Positions 32,600 to 44,303 of a DNA stretch of 64,000 bases are shown here, in pieces (position 1 is the first letter of the stretch; the number at the start of each line of letters is the position of its first letter). The stretch covers positions 22,504,001-22,568,000 of the forward strand of contig CM060733.1 of NCBI GenBank assembly GCA_030704615.1. The letters are read 5' to 3'. Origin of the DNA: Takakia lepidozioides. Taxonomy: Eukaryota > Streptophyta > Takakiopsida > Takakiales > Takakiaceae. The notes under the pieces are model-generated. The model made no database searches and was not told the DNA's origin. It saw only the letters and a program-made list of their open reading frames with translations. The translations under genes and the position numbers were made by a program.

Positions 32600-33790
32600 G
32601 CATCCTCAGGCTAAATCACATTATGTGCGCATAGCAGGGATGGTACATGAATTGGCCAAGCTTGACACATGGAATTTGAGGTACTCACTCCCTGAAAATG
32701 CCAAAGAAAGTTTGTGAGAGGATATCACAATATATAAATTGGGAAGCTTGATCTTTTCAAGTTGGATGGTCGAGATCATCAAACTTGACCCTATAAGTTA
32801 GTACGCGGGTTTTGATTGGTATAGTTCAAATGACAGTCTTCATGAAGGGATAAAGAGGACGCCAATCTTGCCGCCATTTTGACACCATTTAGCCTTTCTT
32901 TTAAATCTAGGACATTGTGAGATCACCTAAACCACGTTATGCACACACAGCAAGTGCTACATGAATTGGCCAAGGAATTTGGGGTCCTCGCGTCCTCACT
33001 CCTTGAAAATGTCAAAGAAAATTTATGGACAAAGACCCCGAATTTCTTATAGTTATTGGGAAGATTGATTTTTGCAAGTTCAATGGTCTGGATCTCCGTC
33101 GGACATGACCTTATGATTTATCATAGGGATTTTGATTGGTATACATATATATGACACCAACCGAAGTTAGCTTGAATGAAAACCTTTTTTGGGGGAGTGG
33201 GCTCTATTGCATCTTTTGATTGGTGTAATTGTGATGACCAGTCTACAAGAAGAGATAGGAGAGACCAATTGTTGGGCGGGTACATTGGTTGGAGCTAGTT
33301 CTCAACCCAGTCCCAGGAACCTACCCCATAGGGAAAATGAACTTAGTTTTCAAGCTTGGTAGCACCTTCCTAAATGTTGAGGGCCAACTTGTTGCCAAGA
33401 CGGAATGGGCACATACAACCTCGGAAGTGGTTGTGGGTTCAATCCACCCCTATTGGTGTCACAAAGGTGTCCACATTCTCGTCGGAAGGTAGTAGCCCTT
33501 GCGGGCTCAAGAGACACCATCATTTATGCTTCCTTGGGAGACGTCACCCCTTTTTTTTGAGGGGCTGATATCCCTATCAAGATGAAGATCTGGACCATCC
33601 AACTTGAAAAGATCAATCTTCCCAATATATATTCGGATATCCGCTCATAAATTTTCTTTGACATTTTCAGGGAGTGAGTGTGACCCCAAATTCCATGTGT
33701 CAAGCTTGGCCAATTCATGTACCATCCACAGTATGCGGTGTATAATGTGGTTTAGGTGACCTCACAATGTCCTAGAAATTTCAAATTTCA
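32600..33790. repeat. Three copies of a ~200-bp unit, two direct and one inverted
   Basis: The unit contains CATGAATTGGCCAAG, CACTCCCTGAAAATG, GGGAAG(C/A)TTGAT and TTTTGATTGGTATA. Direct copies lie at about 32610-32830 and 32910-33150, and an inverted copy at 33580-33785. The inverted pair 32908/33780 shares CTAGGACATTGTGAG at its outer edge and may be a foldback or MULE-like element. I found no clear target duplication. A SINE copy lies between the arms. Confidence 0.65.
33385..33555 (+). mobile_element. tRNA-derived SINE, copy 2
   Basis: Contains a B-box GGGTTCAATCCAC (33434-33446) in the context GTGGTTGTGGGTTCAATC, followed by TTGGTGTCACAAAGGTGTCC and GGGAGACGTCAC. These match copy 1 at 29245-29385 in the same order. 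The A-box region (GTTGCCAAGACGG near 33391) is degenerate. Confidence 0.65.
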
Positions 33791-33964
33791 GACTACAAAC
33801 AAGATGGCTACCTAAATTATTTGGTTTGGCGGTCTTAAGAGCTAGTGGAGCCTTACGTGGGGCCAAATGTGTTTGAGGTGACAAGGTATGTAGCAGTGGT
33901 TGTGGTGCTGGTCTAAGAGGCACACGAGGCACACCAACCCCTCGACCACACCAACCCTCGCGAC

Positions 33965-34272
33965 GACCACTTGATGATGTGGTTGGAGTTCACCGGAATG
34001 TCAAAGAGTCGGACCTTCCCAAGATGCCCTATCTACAGGTAAACTCCGAAATTTTGAACTGTTGCTTAACTACATGGCTAGAGTGTTCAAGGAGGGTAGT
34101 ATGGCGCTGAACACTACTTGCATGTAACCAATATTAAGTTTTTAGCACTTTTGAGTTTTGTTTATGAACTTTTAAACTAAGGATTGTCGCTTGTGGTGCA
34201 CTACAGGCGGTCATGAAAGAATCATTTCGTCTCCACCCAAGTGCTGCAATGATCGCCACGGTTTCATGGAAG
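33965..34272 (+). pseudogene. Cytochrome P450 remnant, two exons
   Basis: Exon a (about 33965-34038) encodes LDDVVGVHRNVKESDLPKM then PYLQ and ends at a GTAAAC donor. Exon b (34207-34272) follows a CTACAG acceptor and encodes AVMKESFRLHPSAAMIATVS before a GTATGC donor. Together they give the J'-helix to K-helix region of plant P450s, including the ExxR motif (ESFR) and RLHP. Phase is 0 at the join. No I-helix oxygen-binding motif, PERF or haem-binding Cys loop is found around it; a gypsy gag gene follows directly. The annotation is firm for the family, but only about 46 residues survive. Confidence 0.82.
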
Positions 34273-34380
34273 GTATGCAAATTTGACCTCGTTTATTCTT
34301 GACATGGTAGTTCAAGGAAATATAGGTCCTTCAGTACAAGACTGAGGCAGGAGAATCCTCATCAGTACAACAGTGAGTGT

Positions 34381-36905
34381 ATGTCTAGCTCAGGATCGAG
34401 AGACACACTCCCAAGCCTGGATAGCATATCGTTTGACACCAGGTTACAAAGAAGACTGGCTAGAGAAGCCGTCCGTGATCAGTTGCTAGGGAAAAACCCA
34501 GCATTGAGTCCAGAGTCAAACTCAGAAACTAGAATTTTGGGAAAGATAGTGTGTGAAGGAGAGAACACTGAAAGTTCTTCGGACATCGAGTGTTCACGAG
34601 TGGTTTCCCCTATATCTAGTCCCCCTTATACCCCACCGGCCAGGTCAAGGAGTCCCTCGCCGTCATTAGTGTCAACCATGGTACATATTCCAGGACCTCC
34701 TGAGGTACCCATTGTGGTTCCAGCAAGTCCACCCCCGCTAACATTGCCCAGGCATCTGCCTTGGTTCTCCGGGGAAGCACATGAAAATCCAGAATATCAT
34801 GTGAAAAGCTTCATTCAATGTTGCTACTCTAACCAAGCACTAAACGATGCCTATTGGCTGATATGGTTTCCCACAACCCATGAGGGGAAGAGCATCTACT
34901 TGGTATTGGCAACAGGCTCCAGGTATATTTATTACTTGGCAGCAGATTCGGGACGCATTTCTAGATCATTTTCGGGCAGTCCACCAGTTCACCAGTGTCT
35001 TGATGGCACTGGCAAGGATTAACCAAGGCCCCACAGAGGAGGTAGCAGACTTTGAAATGCGATTCTGGGAGCTAATGCGACTCCAAAACCCTTTGACCCC
35101 CCTAGATGATGGGGTACTCAAAGATTGTTTTTTGAGTGGATTACGAGAGGCCACTCACTTTCATGTTTTGTAGCAAAGACTTGCAACTTTGGTAGATGCC
35201 ATACAAGCGGGCAAGGAATTTGACAATATGCATCGCCAAGTACAATGAGCTAAGATGCCCGACTTTGCTCTACCATCGTTCATTTCAATCAAGCCCGCGC
35301 ATGAGCCGGCACCAATAGCGGTAATCCAGTCCGCGCTGCATTACACGCCATCTTATTAGGAGAAGTAAGACCCTATGCCCCAGCAACGTCCCCAACACCC
35401 GTAGTAGCGCCAACGGTGCCGCAATACACGAATGCTGTTCCTACCAACTCACAGGCAAATTCAAGCGGACAATCCAATTCGCGAGTGGGCCATCTAGAGG
35501 CACAAGTCACTTCTCTCATCAAGACCATTGAAACAATGGGCGACCGCATGAGCTCAATCAATCAGCAGATTACTAGCTATGTGGGGTACCGAGATGCGGC
35601 CTGTCGCGCACCTCACTTCGGTAAGCTCCCCTTCAAGTCATAGTTACTCGCTTTGATACGCGCGCCTAACTCCCAAATCGGCCGCCGGGCCAACTTGGAG
35701 CTTAGGCTGCTCACCGGGACATAACGGTCCCCCTTTACTCCTCCACGAGACCCTCTCTCAATTTGAGCCAAGTGGAAATTTCCTTTGGTCGATGGCAGTC
35801 CGGAACAGCTCCCCACATCTTGGTTGCTTTCCGGCTCGCTCGCTTACTCACTAGCTTTTGGTCACCAACGGGCTTGCACAGTTCTCGGGGTTACTACTCC
35901 CTATATATACTTCTATGACTGTCCGCGGGGGTTTCACAAACAACCATGCCATTTTATGGCAAACCACCACGAAAACCCTCGACTCCCGGTGATGAGTCAC
36001 GGTGAGTCTTGGCCCACCCACCACGGTCCCATTGGACCGTGATGAGTCCCAAGACTCCCCACGACTCCCACCACAAGGTCTTCGCACCCATGGTGAGTCT
36101 TATGCCCCCCCCCCACTAAGTCCCACTAAGCTACCACCACCCCTCATGGAACCACCCCCACCGCAACCCGGTGTGCGGGCTCCACCTAGTGAGCGCCTCC
36201 GCTTCCTTGAGTGCCTTGGGCACTCAAGGGTGCTTCAGCCCCCGCATCTATTGTTGCCACTGCCCCCACCACAGGGGCAGCCCCTTCGTGTCCCGACCCC
36301 CTGCCCTCAAGGCAAAGGGCCGCGACACGGCCCCCGTTGGAGAGTCCGGTCCCAACCCGGCCAAGGTATGGTGTTCTAATTGCAACAACTCGGGACATGC
36401 GTCTCAACACTGTCCTTATCCCATTCAGGAAAGGCAGATAAACCGGAACCCAACTTATCAAGATAGGCCAAAAAGGCAATTCAATCAATCCCGAGGAGGA
36501 TGTCAAAAATTTGGAAGAACCACTCACCCAACTGAAAATTGTTGGAGTAACATTGTGTGTTTGCACTGCGGCCAACGAGGTCACCCCTTGGACAAATGTC
36601 CTCATAGACAAGTGGACCAGCCTACGCCGGCCACCATTCAACAAGTAGAGAGGAATTTGGAAGGGCAGCGAGCACCATTCCCGGATCAGTATACCACTGA
36701 ACCACCCAACCCTCTACCACAACATCATAGCATGTTATTCACTACTCCAACGCAGATAACGCAACGGCCTAGAACAGATCAGGCAGGCCCATCATATTCC
36801 GGGGGCAATGCAACTATGGGACAGAATTCCCGAGCAGCCTATTCAAATCCTGCGGCTCAGATAGCCCAGGGTTCTTCTAATACGTGGTCTCCCCTCAGGA
36901 TGTAA
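34381..36905 (+). pseudogene. Ty3/gypsy gag with CCHC zinc knuckles, interrupted
   Basis: The first frame (34381-35022) has a Ser/Pro-rich head and then the gag capsid start LPWFSGEAHENPEYHVKSF. After a frameshift near 34880 a second frame carries WQQIRDAFLDHF and MRFWELMRLQNP, the retrotrans_gag core, to a stop at 35172. A third frame (36171-36905) carries three CCHC knuckles: CSNCNNSGHASQHC, CQKFGRTTHPTENC (second Cys replaced by Phe) and CLHCGQRGHPLDKC. The stretch 35640-36165 between them is noncoding, contains CCCTATATATAC, and looks like an inserted LTR-like piece. Pol is absent downstream. Confidence 0.85.
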
Positions 36906-37309
36906 GGGTACAGGGAGGGCAGCAGGTGTCCGCTTCGGCGCCATCCCAGCAGTAGGCCAGTATGCATCCCGGTCAATCGTCCCGTCAACAGGAGACGCAG
37001 CACCAAGTCAATTGGATTTCAAGTGAGTTCGGCGCCACTCAAACTACGCAGGCTAGAAGGTAGCTATGTAGTAATGACCCGACAACAATGAGATACGCTA
37101 GGGAAAGGCCCTGGGTATGTGGCGTCGGAGTCAGCCACATCGGGATCAGAACAGAAAGATCGGAACTTTAAGAGCGCAGCTATGGCGTGAGCCTAGCCGC
37201 GTGAGCCCAGGAGCTCGGCTCACGCTTTGCCCTCTAAGCGTGAGCCCAGGGGCAAGCCCCATACCCGAGTCCTCTGTTTAGAGAGGGTCCTATTGTCGTG
37301 GAAGCAGTT
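36906..37309. other. No gene recognised
   Basis: Tail of the gag region, then GCGTGAGCC / GGCTCACGC words in both orientations (37185-37250). Nothing else was recognised. Confidence 0.4.
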
Positions 37310-38195
37310 ATAGCGCTTAAAAAAAGAGGTATAGAAAGAATAGAATGGTCATTGTGAAACTTACTGAGGTTTTCTTATTGAAGAAGAGGTGAAAAAAAAG
37401 GCTGGGTGAGTCATCATGAATGTTACTTAGGGATTCTTGCATGAACAATAGGCAAGAAAAGTTTGGATGCTCATTGTCAAGCTATCTGACGTTTCCAGTA
37501 TTTCATCCATGGTGGATGGATGATGGATGGATGAAATATTGAAGGAGAGGTTTAAAATAATGAGGATGGGCAAGAACAGGCCCCAAAATATGACCACTCA
37601 TTGTGAAACAGGCAATGGTTTTTATTAATGTAGATGAGGTGAAAATTTAACAGATGACCATCTTCAAGCTTATTTAGGCTTTGTTTGTGAAGAAGATGTG
37701 TAACAAAATGAGTGGTTTATTGTGGAACTTGTTCAGGTTTGTGTTATTGAAGATGAGGTGAAAAAAAAACACATGGTCATTGTGATTGCTTATTTAGGGT
37801 GTCTTTGTGAAGAAGATGTAAGAAAAAACATTGAGCTATCCTTGTGAAACTTGTTTAGGATTCTGTTATTGAAGAAGAGGTGAAAAAAAAAATCAGATGG
37901 TCATCATGAATGCTTATATAGGGTTTGTTTGTGAAGAAGAGGTGAAAAAAAAAGTTAAGCTCTATCATTGAAAACTTGTTCAGGTTTCTGTTATTGAAGA
38001 AGAGGTGAAAAAAGAAATCAGATGGTCATTATGAATGTTTATTTAGGGTTTGTTTGTGAAGAAGAGGTGAAAAAATTGAGCTCTCATTCTCAAACTTGTT
38101 AAGGTTTCTGTTATTGAAGAAGAGGTGAAAAAAATATTAGATGGTCATCATGAATGCTTATTTAGGGTTTGTTTGTGAAGAAGAGGGCAATATTG
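37310..38195. repeat. Minisatellite, ~65-bp units in ~130-bp pairs
   Basis: Repeats of GAAGAAGAGGTGAAAAAA alternate between two flanks: GGTTTCTGTTATT upstream in one and TTTAGGGTTTGTTTGTG in the other. A/B pairs of about 130 bp recur from about 37640 to 38190, with more diverged units to the left. A GGATGGATGA microsatellite lies at 37505-37540. Confidence 0.85.
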
Positions 38196-38386
38196 GGGGT
38201 GGGGGCAGAATTGGTGTGCGTTGACGTACTCAATTTTAGAGGCTCGTTAACCAAACCCGATGAAAAAACAAACTACCTTTCATAACGAGACATCGTTTGC
38301 TTGTCCAGATTTAAGAACTGAGTATACATGTTTTACAAACAAGGCAGCCCTTTCCGACTTTGCGGAAAATCGCAACATATGCAACA

Positions 38387-40029
38387 CTACTCGATATTGC
38401 CAATGTCTCGCTGCAAAAGTGTCCGTACCTCACCAGGACCAAGTGTCACCTGGTGAATGATTTGGTCTCTTTTGGGATCACAATACATCATGCGCAAAAA
38501 GATGTAGTAAAGATGCTTGCAGGGAACCCATTTCCCTCTCTTTCCTAGACCTTCCTCACGCATACACACGAAGTCGGGACAGGTACACCCCGGAAAATTC
38601 CCCACCGTCACCTGATAGGCCCTGTCGTGCAAAACAGACCCAGATGTGACCAAAGTATAAACCCGTCCATACCCAGGTGAAGGTACTTCCATAGTTCCTG
38701 TTACCCGAGCCTGAAGTAGTCTGGCCGATTCCACCTTCACATCGTGATCAGGCCCCAAAGCCACCCAATGCACTGTTTTGCCATTCCTTCTCGTGGGATG
38801 CGAAGTATCGTCTTGAGGAGGCACCATAGCAGCAAGGCCACCAAGAGTCGACGCCACAGATCGGTGCAGACGAAAGTCGGCGTCCTCCAACTTGCCAATC
38901 TCCAGTGCTGTTAGGGAGGTTCCCACCCACACTGGCCAAATGGTGGGTGGGGGAGGCTTAGCAATGCAGGAGTCGCGGATGGTACCATTCACACATCAAG
39001 CCATATCGTCCGGGCAGAACCAGAATTTGTGCATCTTCGACTCCTTTGACATATATGGCCGAATCAAACCTGTGAACGTCGGAGCTGGAGTACCCGCTGA
39101 GCCTTTGGCTATCCTGGACTTACACTTTTCATAACTAATGGCCCTCACTGCAGCGCAGCCAACTCTAGACCCTGGAGTAGTTCGCTCGATGTGCCATTCG
39201 GAGTCAGCACAAAGGTGACTCCTGCACTGCCCCCTTGTGGTCCTGCTGGAAACCCGCAATTACAGGGGTTGCAGGTAGAGGACAGGTCTCTGTGGAAGAG
39301 GATGCACCAGCAGCCTCTTTCCTACTGGACGCCATGCTTTGTAGTGGAGAAATCTTGGGTACAGAGAAGTTGTCTCTGTCATGGCGATGTGAATCCCCTT
39401 CTGATCCTGGAGGTGTATTTAGCTTGCGTTTGCAAGTCCCAAACATTTCCTCTCCTTCCAGATGGGGCGAGCCCATTATGCACCTGTTCACTGCCTTTGC
39501 CATCTTCGTTGGATCCCCGGACCTTCTTGCAGCCCTCAGCATCAACTCTGCTGTATCGGGACCCTTGCCCCCACATCGCCCCCTGAGGAAGTCACGATAT
39601 CTTGTTTGCTGGGTTAAAGCTCGTACCAGATCATCTGTTGTAGCAATGTACAGATCTCTTCCTGCTTTGCCAGATTGCTGCTTCCAGGCGGCCAGGTTGC
39701 AGGACGGCATGTCCGCAATGTCCTCAAGGGACATGTCATGTGAAAGGAAAATGAAAGAGCGTCATTCATGCAAGCGCGGACTGTTCTGGGAACAAAGAAA
39801 GAAACTGGGCACATACAAGGGATTGCAGAGGTGAAATGCAGCTTACAGTAGTCATGAAAGCCCCCCATTGCCTATATTTGAAGTGCCAGAAGACCAACCA
39901 GTCTTCCAATTCTTTGACACCGTCCTGATCAGTAGCCCCTGACGAGAACCACCATGCTCTCACTGTCTGGTACATGGTCTCAGCCTCTTCCATTGTAGTC
40001 GCATTCTTGTACATGAAGCAGAGCCTCAT
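38387..40029 (-). pseudogene. SWIM zinc-finger protein, copy B (longest copy)
   Basis: Pieces in order on the minus strand are: an exon 40029-39846 ending KYRQWGAFMTT at a GTAAGC donor; 39734-39204 with DLYIATTDDLVRA and ELMLRAARRSGDP; 39259-38996 with CKSRIAKGSAGTPAPTFTG and FWFCPDDMA; then, after an in-frame TGA, 38992-38387 with the SWIM finger CTCPDF ... CKHLYYIFLR. One stop and one frameshift break it. The PAPTFTG/FWFC module has Cys residues spaced like a PARP-type finger, but I cannot confirm that. Same family as 40757-41953 and 8372-9448. Confidence 0.75.
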
Positions 40030-40483
40030 GTGCTTCGCCTGCAGATCTCTTCTGATGCACCTCTTCGTATGTTTCTACAGGGACTGAGTCCAGTGGAATA
40101 GACATGTGCACTCCCTATTAGGCATGGGAACCTTTGGATCACCAGATCCAAAAACTCGGCGCACAGAGTTGAAGTTAGCCTGGGGGGTTGCTATTCCATA
40201 TGCACAAGTTGCGTGCATGCATGCACAAAATCCCTTATTATATATGCATGTGACAAATTTGTATGCACACATTGTAGATTGTATGCAGTGGAGTTATATA
40301 ACATAGAATACGACGTATTTATTGCATATGCAAATGTTACATCATATGTATATAGAAAAATATATTTTTCTTAGCTAACAAAATCAGTAGTCAATGGTCA
40401 AAGATGCATGTGACCCTTAACTCCAACTAATGCACCACCTTAAACTGAAGAGAATACAAGATCCCTGGCCAAAGTAATAGTTT

Positions 40484-40670
40484 GCAAACTTGTATTCAAG
40501 GAAAACAGTTTCATATTAACCAAAATATGGACTTTTGTACTAACAAATGCATATGTGTCATGTTTGAGAAAAAATTAATTTGAAAACTTGTATGACAGGT
40601 ACACAAGTTCCATTTTAACCAAAATAGGAACTTCTGTACTAACAAATGCATATGTGTCATGTTTGGAATA
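40484..40670. repeat. Tandem duplication of ~93 bp
   Basis: Two adjacent copies share AAACTTGTAT, TTAACCAAAATA and GTACTAACAAATGCATATGT. The surrounding 40030-40756 is AT-rich and has no gene. Confidence 0.85.
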
Positions 40671-40756
40671 AAGTAGTAACAAGATAATTACATGTCACAT
40701 GCATGAAAATGAACGGCACAAGTTAGAGGTTCTTTTTTTGTGCATTTCATGTGTCA

Positions 40757-41953
40757 CTAAGAAGTTGAACTAGGGTCCTTCTTTAACATAGCCCTAACCT
40801 CTAACTGGCTAAGGGAAGGTAGGTGGATCTCATAAGCCCCGGCGCATCCTAGATGCGCGTTGTACATGAAGTACATGTGCTTACAAGGTAGATATGTTTG
40901 TTTTTTCTTCTTGACAGATAGCTCATCAAAGTCGGGACAATCACAAGATGGAAACTGACCAATGTATACATTGTAAGCCAATCCTGCTCTGGTAGATCCC
41001 TCTGTTTGTAGCTGGTAAATTCTTCCATAACCTGGCTGAGGCACGTTTCTGAATCCACGAACCTCAGCAATAAGAGTCTCCGCTGACTCTTGGCGACTCA
41101 AGTGTCGAGGAGTCGGATCCCGACGCCGAATGCGCACCCCATAGCGTGTAGTAGGATACTTACCCACAGGAAGGACCACACCTTGATGAATATGTTGTTC
41201 CATTGGAAGTGGTCCCACAGGGAAGTTCGGTTCAGGAACGTTGGGAGGATGGACTAGTCGAAAACCTGCAAGGGTCAAGTTGTCCACCTCTTCTTGTGTA
41301 AGGTTAGTTCCAACCTTCACAGGTATACCCGGTTTTCCCAAGCAACAGGATGGCACGGTCCCTCCAACACACGACAAAACATCTGTGGGGCAAAACCAAA
41401 AAACTTGCAGTTTTGGTTCTTTGATGTTCGGTGCTAGTAACTTGCCAGTGAAGCAAGGTGCAGGACTTCCTTTACCTTTCCTGATGAGCGCTTTGCATTT
41501 ATCCTTGGAGACTCCAACCAAGGCAGAACAACGAACCACGGAAGCATGACCTGTCCGCTGAATCCTGAACAATGCATCGGAAAAGTTTTATGTCTCTCTC
41601 ACTGGATTTCCCCATTGCATTGGCTGAGGAGGGATAGCAACATGTGGATTTGACTCACAGAAAGTCGAAGAACCAGGAATGTCATGATTTGATTTGGAGC
41701 TGACAAACCTAGATGGCTGGTGTGGACTAGGCATCCCAGTGGCGCGCACTGGAACGGACTTTACATTCATATCACACCTCCAAGATTCATTTGGCCCACC
41801 ATGCTCATCGCCTAACTTGCGTTTGACTAGAACAGTGCGATTGTCTCCCTCCAATTGAACCCCTCTTGTGTGCATGGGTGTTCCAGCTACTATGCCACGT
41901 ACAACCTTACCCATTTTTGCTGGGCTATTGGATCTAGCTGCTTGACGCAACAT
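40757..41953 (-). pseudogene. SWIM zinc-finger protein, copy A
   Basis: One frame of about 399 codons interrupted by a single TAA (41588-41590). It contains ELMLRQAARSNSPAKMGK just at and before the indicated start, then CKALIRKGKGSPAPCFTG, VFWFCPTDV, LTQEEVDNLTLAGFRLV and the SWIM finger CDCPDF ... LPCKHMYFMYN. The C-terminal end is well conserved with copy B (VRAMLKKD versus VRTLLQRD). It is truncated upstream near the LTR at 42025. A 40-bp intron across the stop is possible but unusually short, so I prefer a nonsense mutation. Confidence 0.75.
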
Positions 41954-42024
41954 GAGCTCCTCTTTGTCGAGCCCCGTCCCCCATGTCTTTCATGTGGTGT
42001 GCCTGTAAAATGTTGCCTGCTGCA

Positions 42025-42373
42025 TGTCAAGTTAAATAAACACAGTGTGAAACTAGCTAGAAAAGCTAGTTATTTATATTTAATACTTGGATTTAGTTCA
42101 AGTGTTAAGTCAAGTGTCAAGTTTAGCTTGTTACCTGAACCATCTTATCTTCACGAGAGCGTCAGTCGTGCGGCTCATCTCTCTCGAGTTGAGCCTGCAC
42201 GACCGAACTCCTTCACTGCTTAGAATCTAAGTGTGCTTATGAAGGGAGAATAGGATGTTGTGGGGTGGAGTCCCCATAGCTTGGGGTGCCCCTGGCTCAA
42301 CTCGTAGTTTTAATGAGTGATTGTGTTGTATTGAGTGTTTCTGTGTCAACAGTGTGATTTTAGTTTTCAATCA
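42025..42373 (+). mobile_element. 5' LTR of LTR element A
   Basis: Begins TGTCAAGTTAAATAA, exactly where the LTRs at 46354 and 52966 begin, and ends TCA before the conserved leader CTCGAGAGAGAT. It contains CTCATCTCTCTCGAG (42174-42188), which pairs with the leader at 42374-42388 with one mismatch. No 3' LTR for this copy was found; element A is cut off near 45640. Confidence 0.85.
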
Positions 42374-44303
42374 CTCGAGAGAGATCAGCTTGCATCTGTC
42401 AGTGCCAGAGGTGAGTTTAGTTTACGCACTTGTGGTTTTTGTTTTGAAAGTGAGAGAAGAAAATTATGGTGGTTTGTAGATTATGTTTGTGACAAGCTGG
42501 TTGGAGACAGAGAAGTGATTATCTGTGTTCAGGCTCTGGTATTTTTGTTTATGTGATCTGCCAACTCGTCAGCCGCAGCAACAACGCATAGGAACACGAA
42601 GTCGGGGCGTTGTGCAGGTTACACTAGAGCTGGAATGGTTTTAGCATAACTTTGGAGGATTCGAAGCAGACATGCTTTCTATGTTGGTTCAGCCTACCTT
42701 GCCTTTATACCAGGCACTCAATGGGAACGTAGCAGCTCCTTCGAACGTCTGAAATGTACGAGCCCTGTTGTATTTGATGAGTTGAAACTGACCCAGTAGC
42801 AGTCATCAATTGCAGATAGGTGTCACGAAAGGAGCAGGTTGCAAGCTGCAGCAAGCTCCGGATTGGAGCTAAAGGGGAAGGGCACCCATGTAAAGCAGAA
42901 TTGGGAAGCATGGGCCTTGAACAGGTGTAGCGTGGCAGCAGGTGGGGCGGTGCAATCGTAGTGTGGGATGGTTAAGTGTGTGCGTCAAGTGTATGACCTT
43001 GTGTCCGTCGACCCTCAGCCTAGACCATGACCTGCCCCTCTCTCTTCCCGGGGCTCTTGGAGGGTATTGGTGTTCGGAAGTTTATACAACCACTCATAGT
43101 GAAGAGGGAGTGCACTTTTACTTCGAGTGCTTGGAAATCCCCTCGGGTCTTAAGTGGATCTCTGGCAAGTACAACTCAGACCTCCTCAATTGGGGAGTGT
43201 ATGTCATGGCCAATACGGAGGGCTTCAGCTTGTTGTAATTCTGTTGTTGAGTACCGAGGTTTGCGCAAGAGGGTCAAACACATCAAGGCAAGGTCCAGCA
43301 CTGCTGCCTGTTGTGGTGCCTCACATGAGCCTCAAACATCATCCGACATAAAAAACGAAAGGTGATTGCCCCAACGAACCTCCAAGCCAAACTGGGAGCG
43401 ATAACCTATTGACTGGATGAGAGCAAAGAGAAACCCAGGAATCGGGTATGCTACCAGAGATAGTGTTGCTGGCATGAATTCAGGAGAGCAGAAGGAGCCA
43501 TTTCCCAAAAGTGAGAGAAATGGGAGAAGCCCGCGGAATCCCAGGCTGCCCATGTCTTGGAGTTCTTGACGAAGAGATGCACTCCCTTTGGAGCGCCAGG
43601 CCTGAGATCCGTGCCATATACCTTTAGAGTCGGGCGTACCTTGAATCAGCCATCTGAAAGAAGAAGGCCACTGCCCTGCAACAGGAGACAATGACATGAC
43701 GTGTTGTCTGACCAACATACTCCAAGGTGTTGCAATCAACGGCCAAGCTCTTGTATGCCCTGCTCTGCTCCTGTTGTGCTGAATGTGGTGAAGTGAAGCT
43801 GTGGTTCCGATATGGTAGATGTGTTGTGCAAGTCCAACAACCATCCACAAAGCTTTCGATTGCAGGGCGCCTGTCCATAAGCCATCCAAAGAATTGGAGT
43901 AAGAAGCGGGCTGGATCGTAGCAAGCTCATAGGCCTGGTCTGCTCCCTGTTTGGGAAAAAAAAAAAAAAAAAAAAAAAAAAACGTGGGAACAGGGAATTA
44001 AAGGAAACCAATTGAAAATAGTTTTTCCTTGTATTTGTTTCTATTTAAGGTCATATATTATATTTACAGAGCCTCTTTGGCCATAGCTTTGTCATATGAG
44101 CTCCGTTTGACACAGTTTTTGAGGGGATAGCTGTAGAAAGGGGAAATCTACCTATCTATTTTAGTTTTTTGGACTCAGCTAAAAATCTATGGAATTTTTT
44201 GAGTGTGAGTGACAGTGTGAGGGTGCTATGAAAGATCCACAATTCTGTTTCTAGAACCTGTTGTGGTCTACATGAGAGACAAATCTGTGGATGTCTTCCT
44301 TGT
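42374..44303 (+). other. Element A leader, unique segment and A28 tract
   Basis: 42374-42480 matches the leader of element B. From there to 43958 the sequence is unlike element B and has no recognised gene; ORFs on either strand lack known features. An uninterrupted A tract of about 28 lies at 43959-43986. Similarity to element B resumes near 44069 (AGAGCCTCTTTGGCCATA) and leads into the ORF at 44304. Confidence 0.55.

Noticed and set aside
42942-43889. Candidate captured host gene in element A
   Set aside because: Open frames on both strands show no recognisable domain or codon pattern; left as unassigned.
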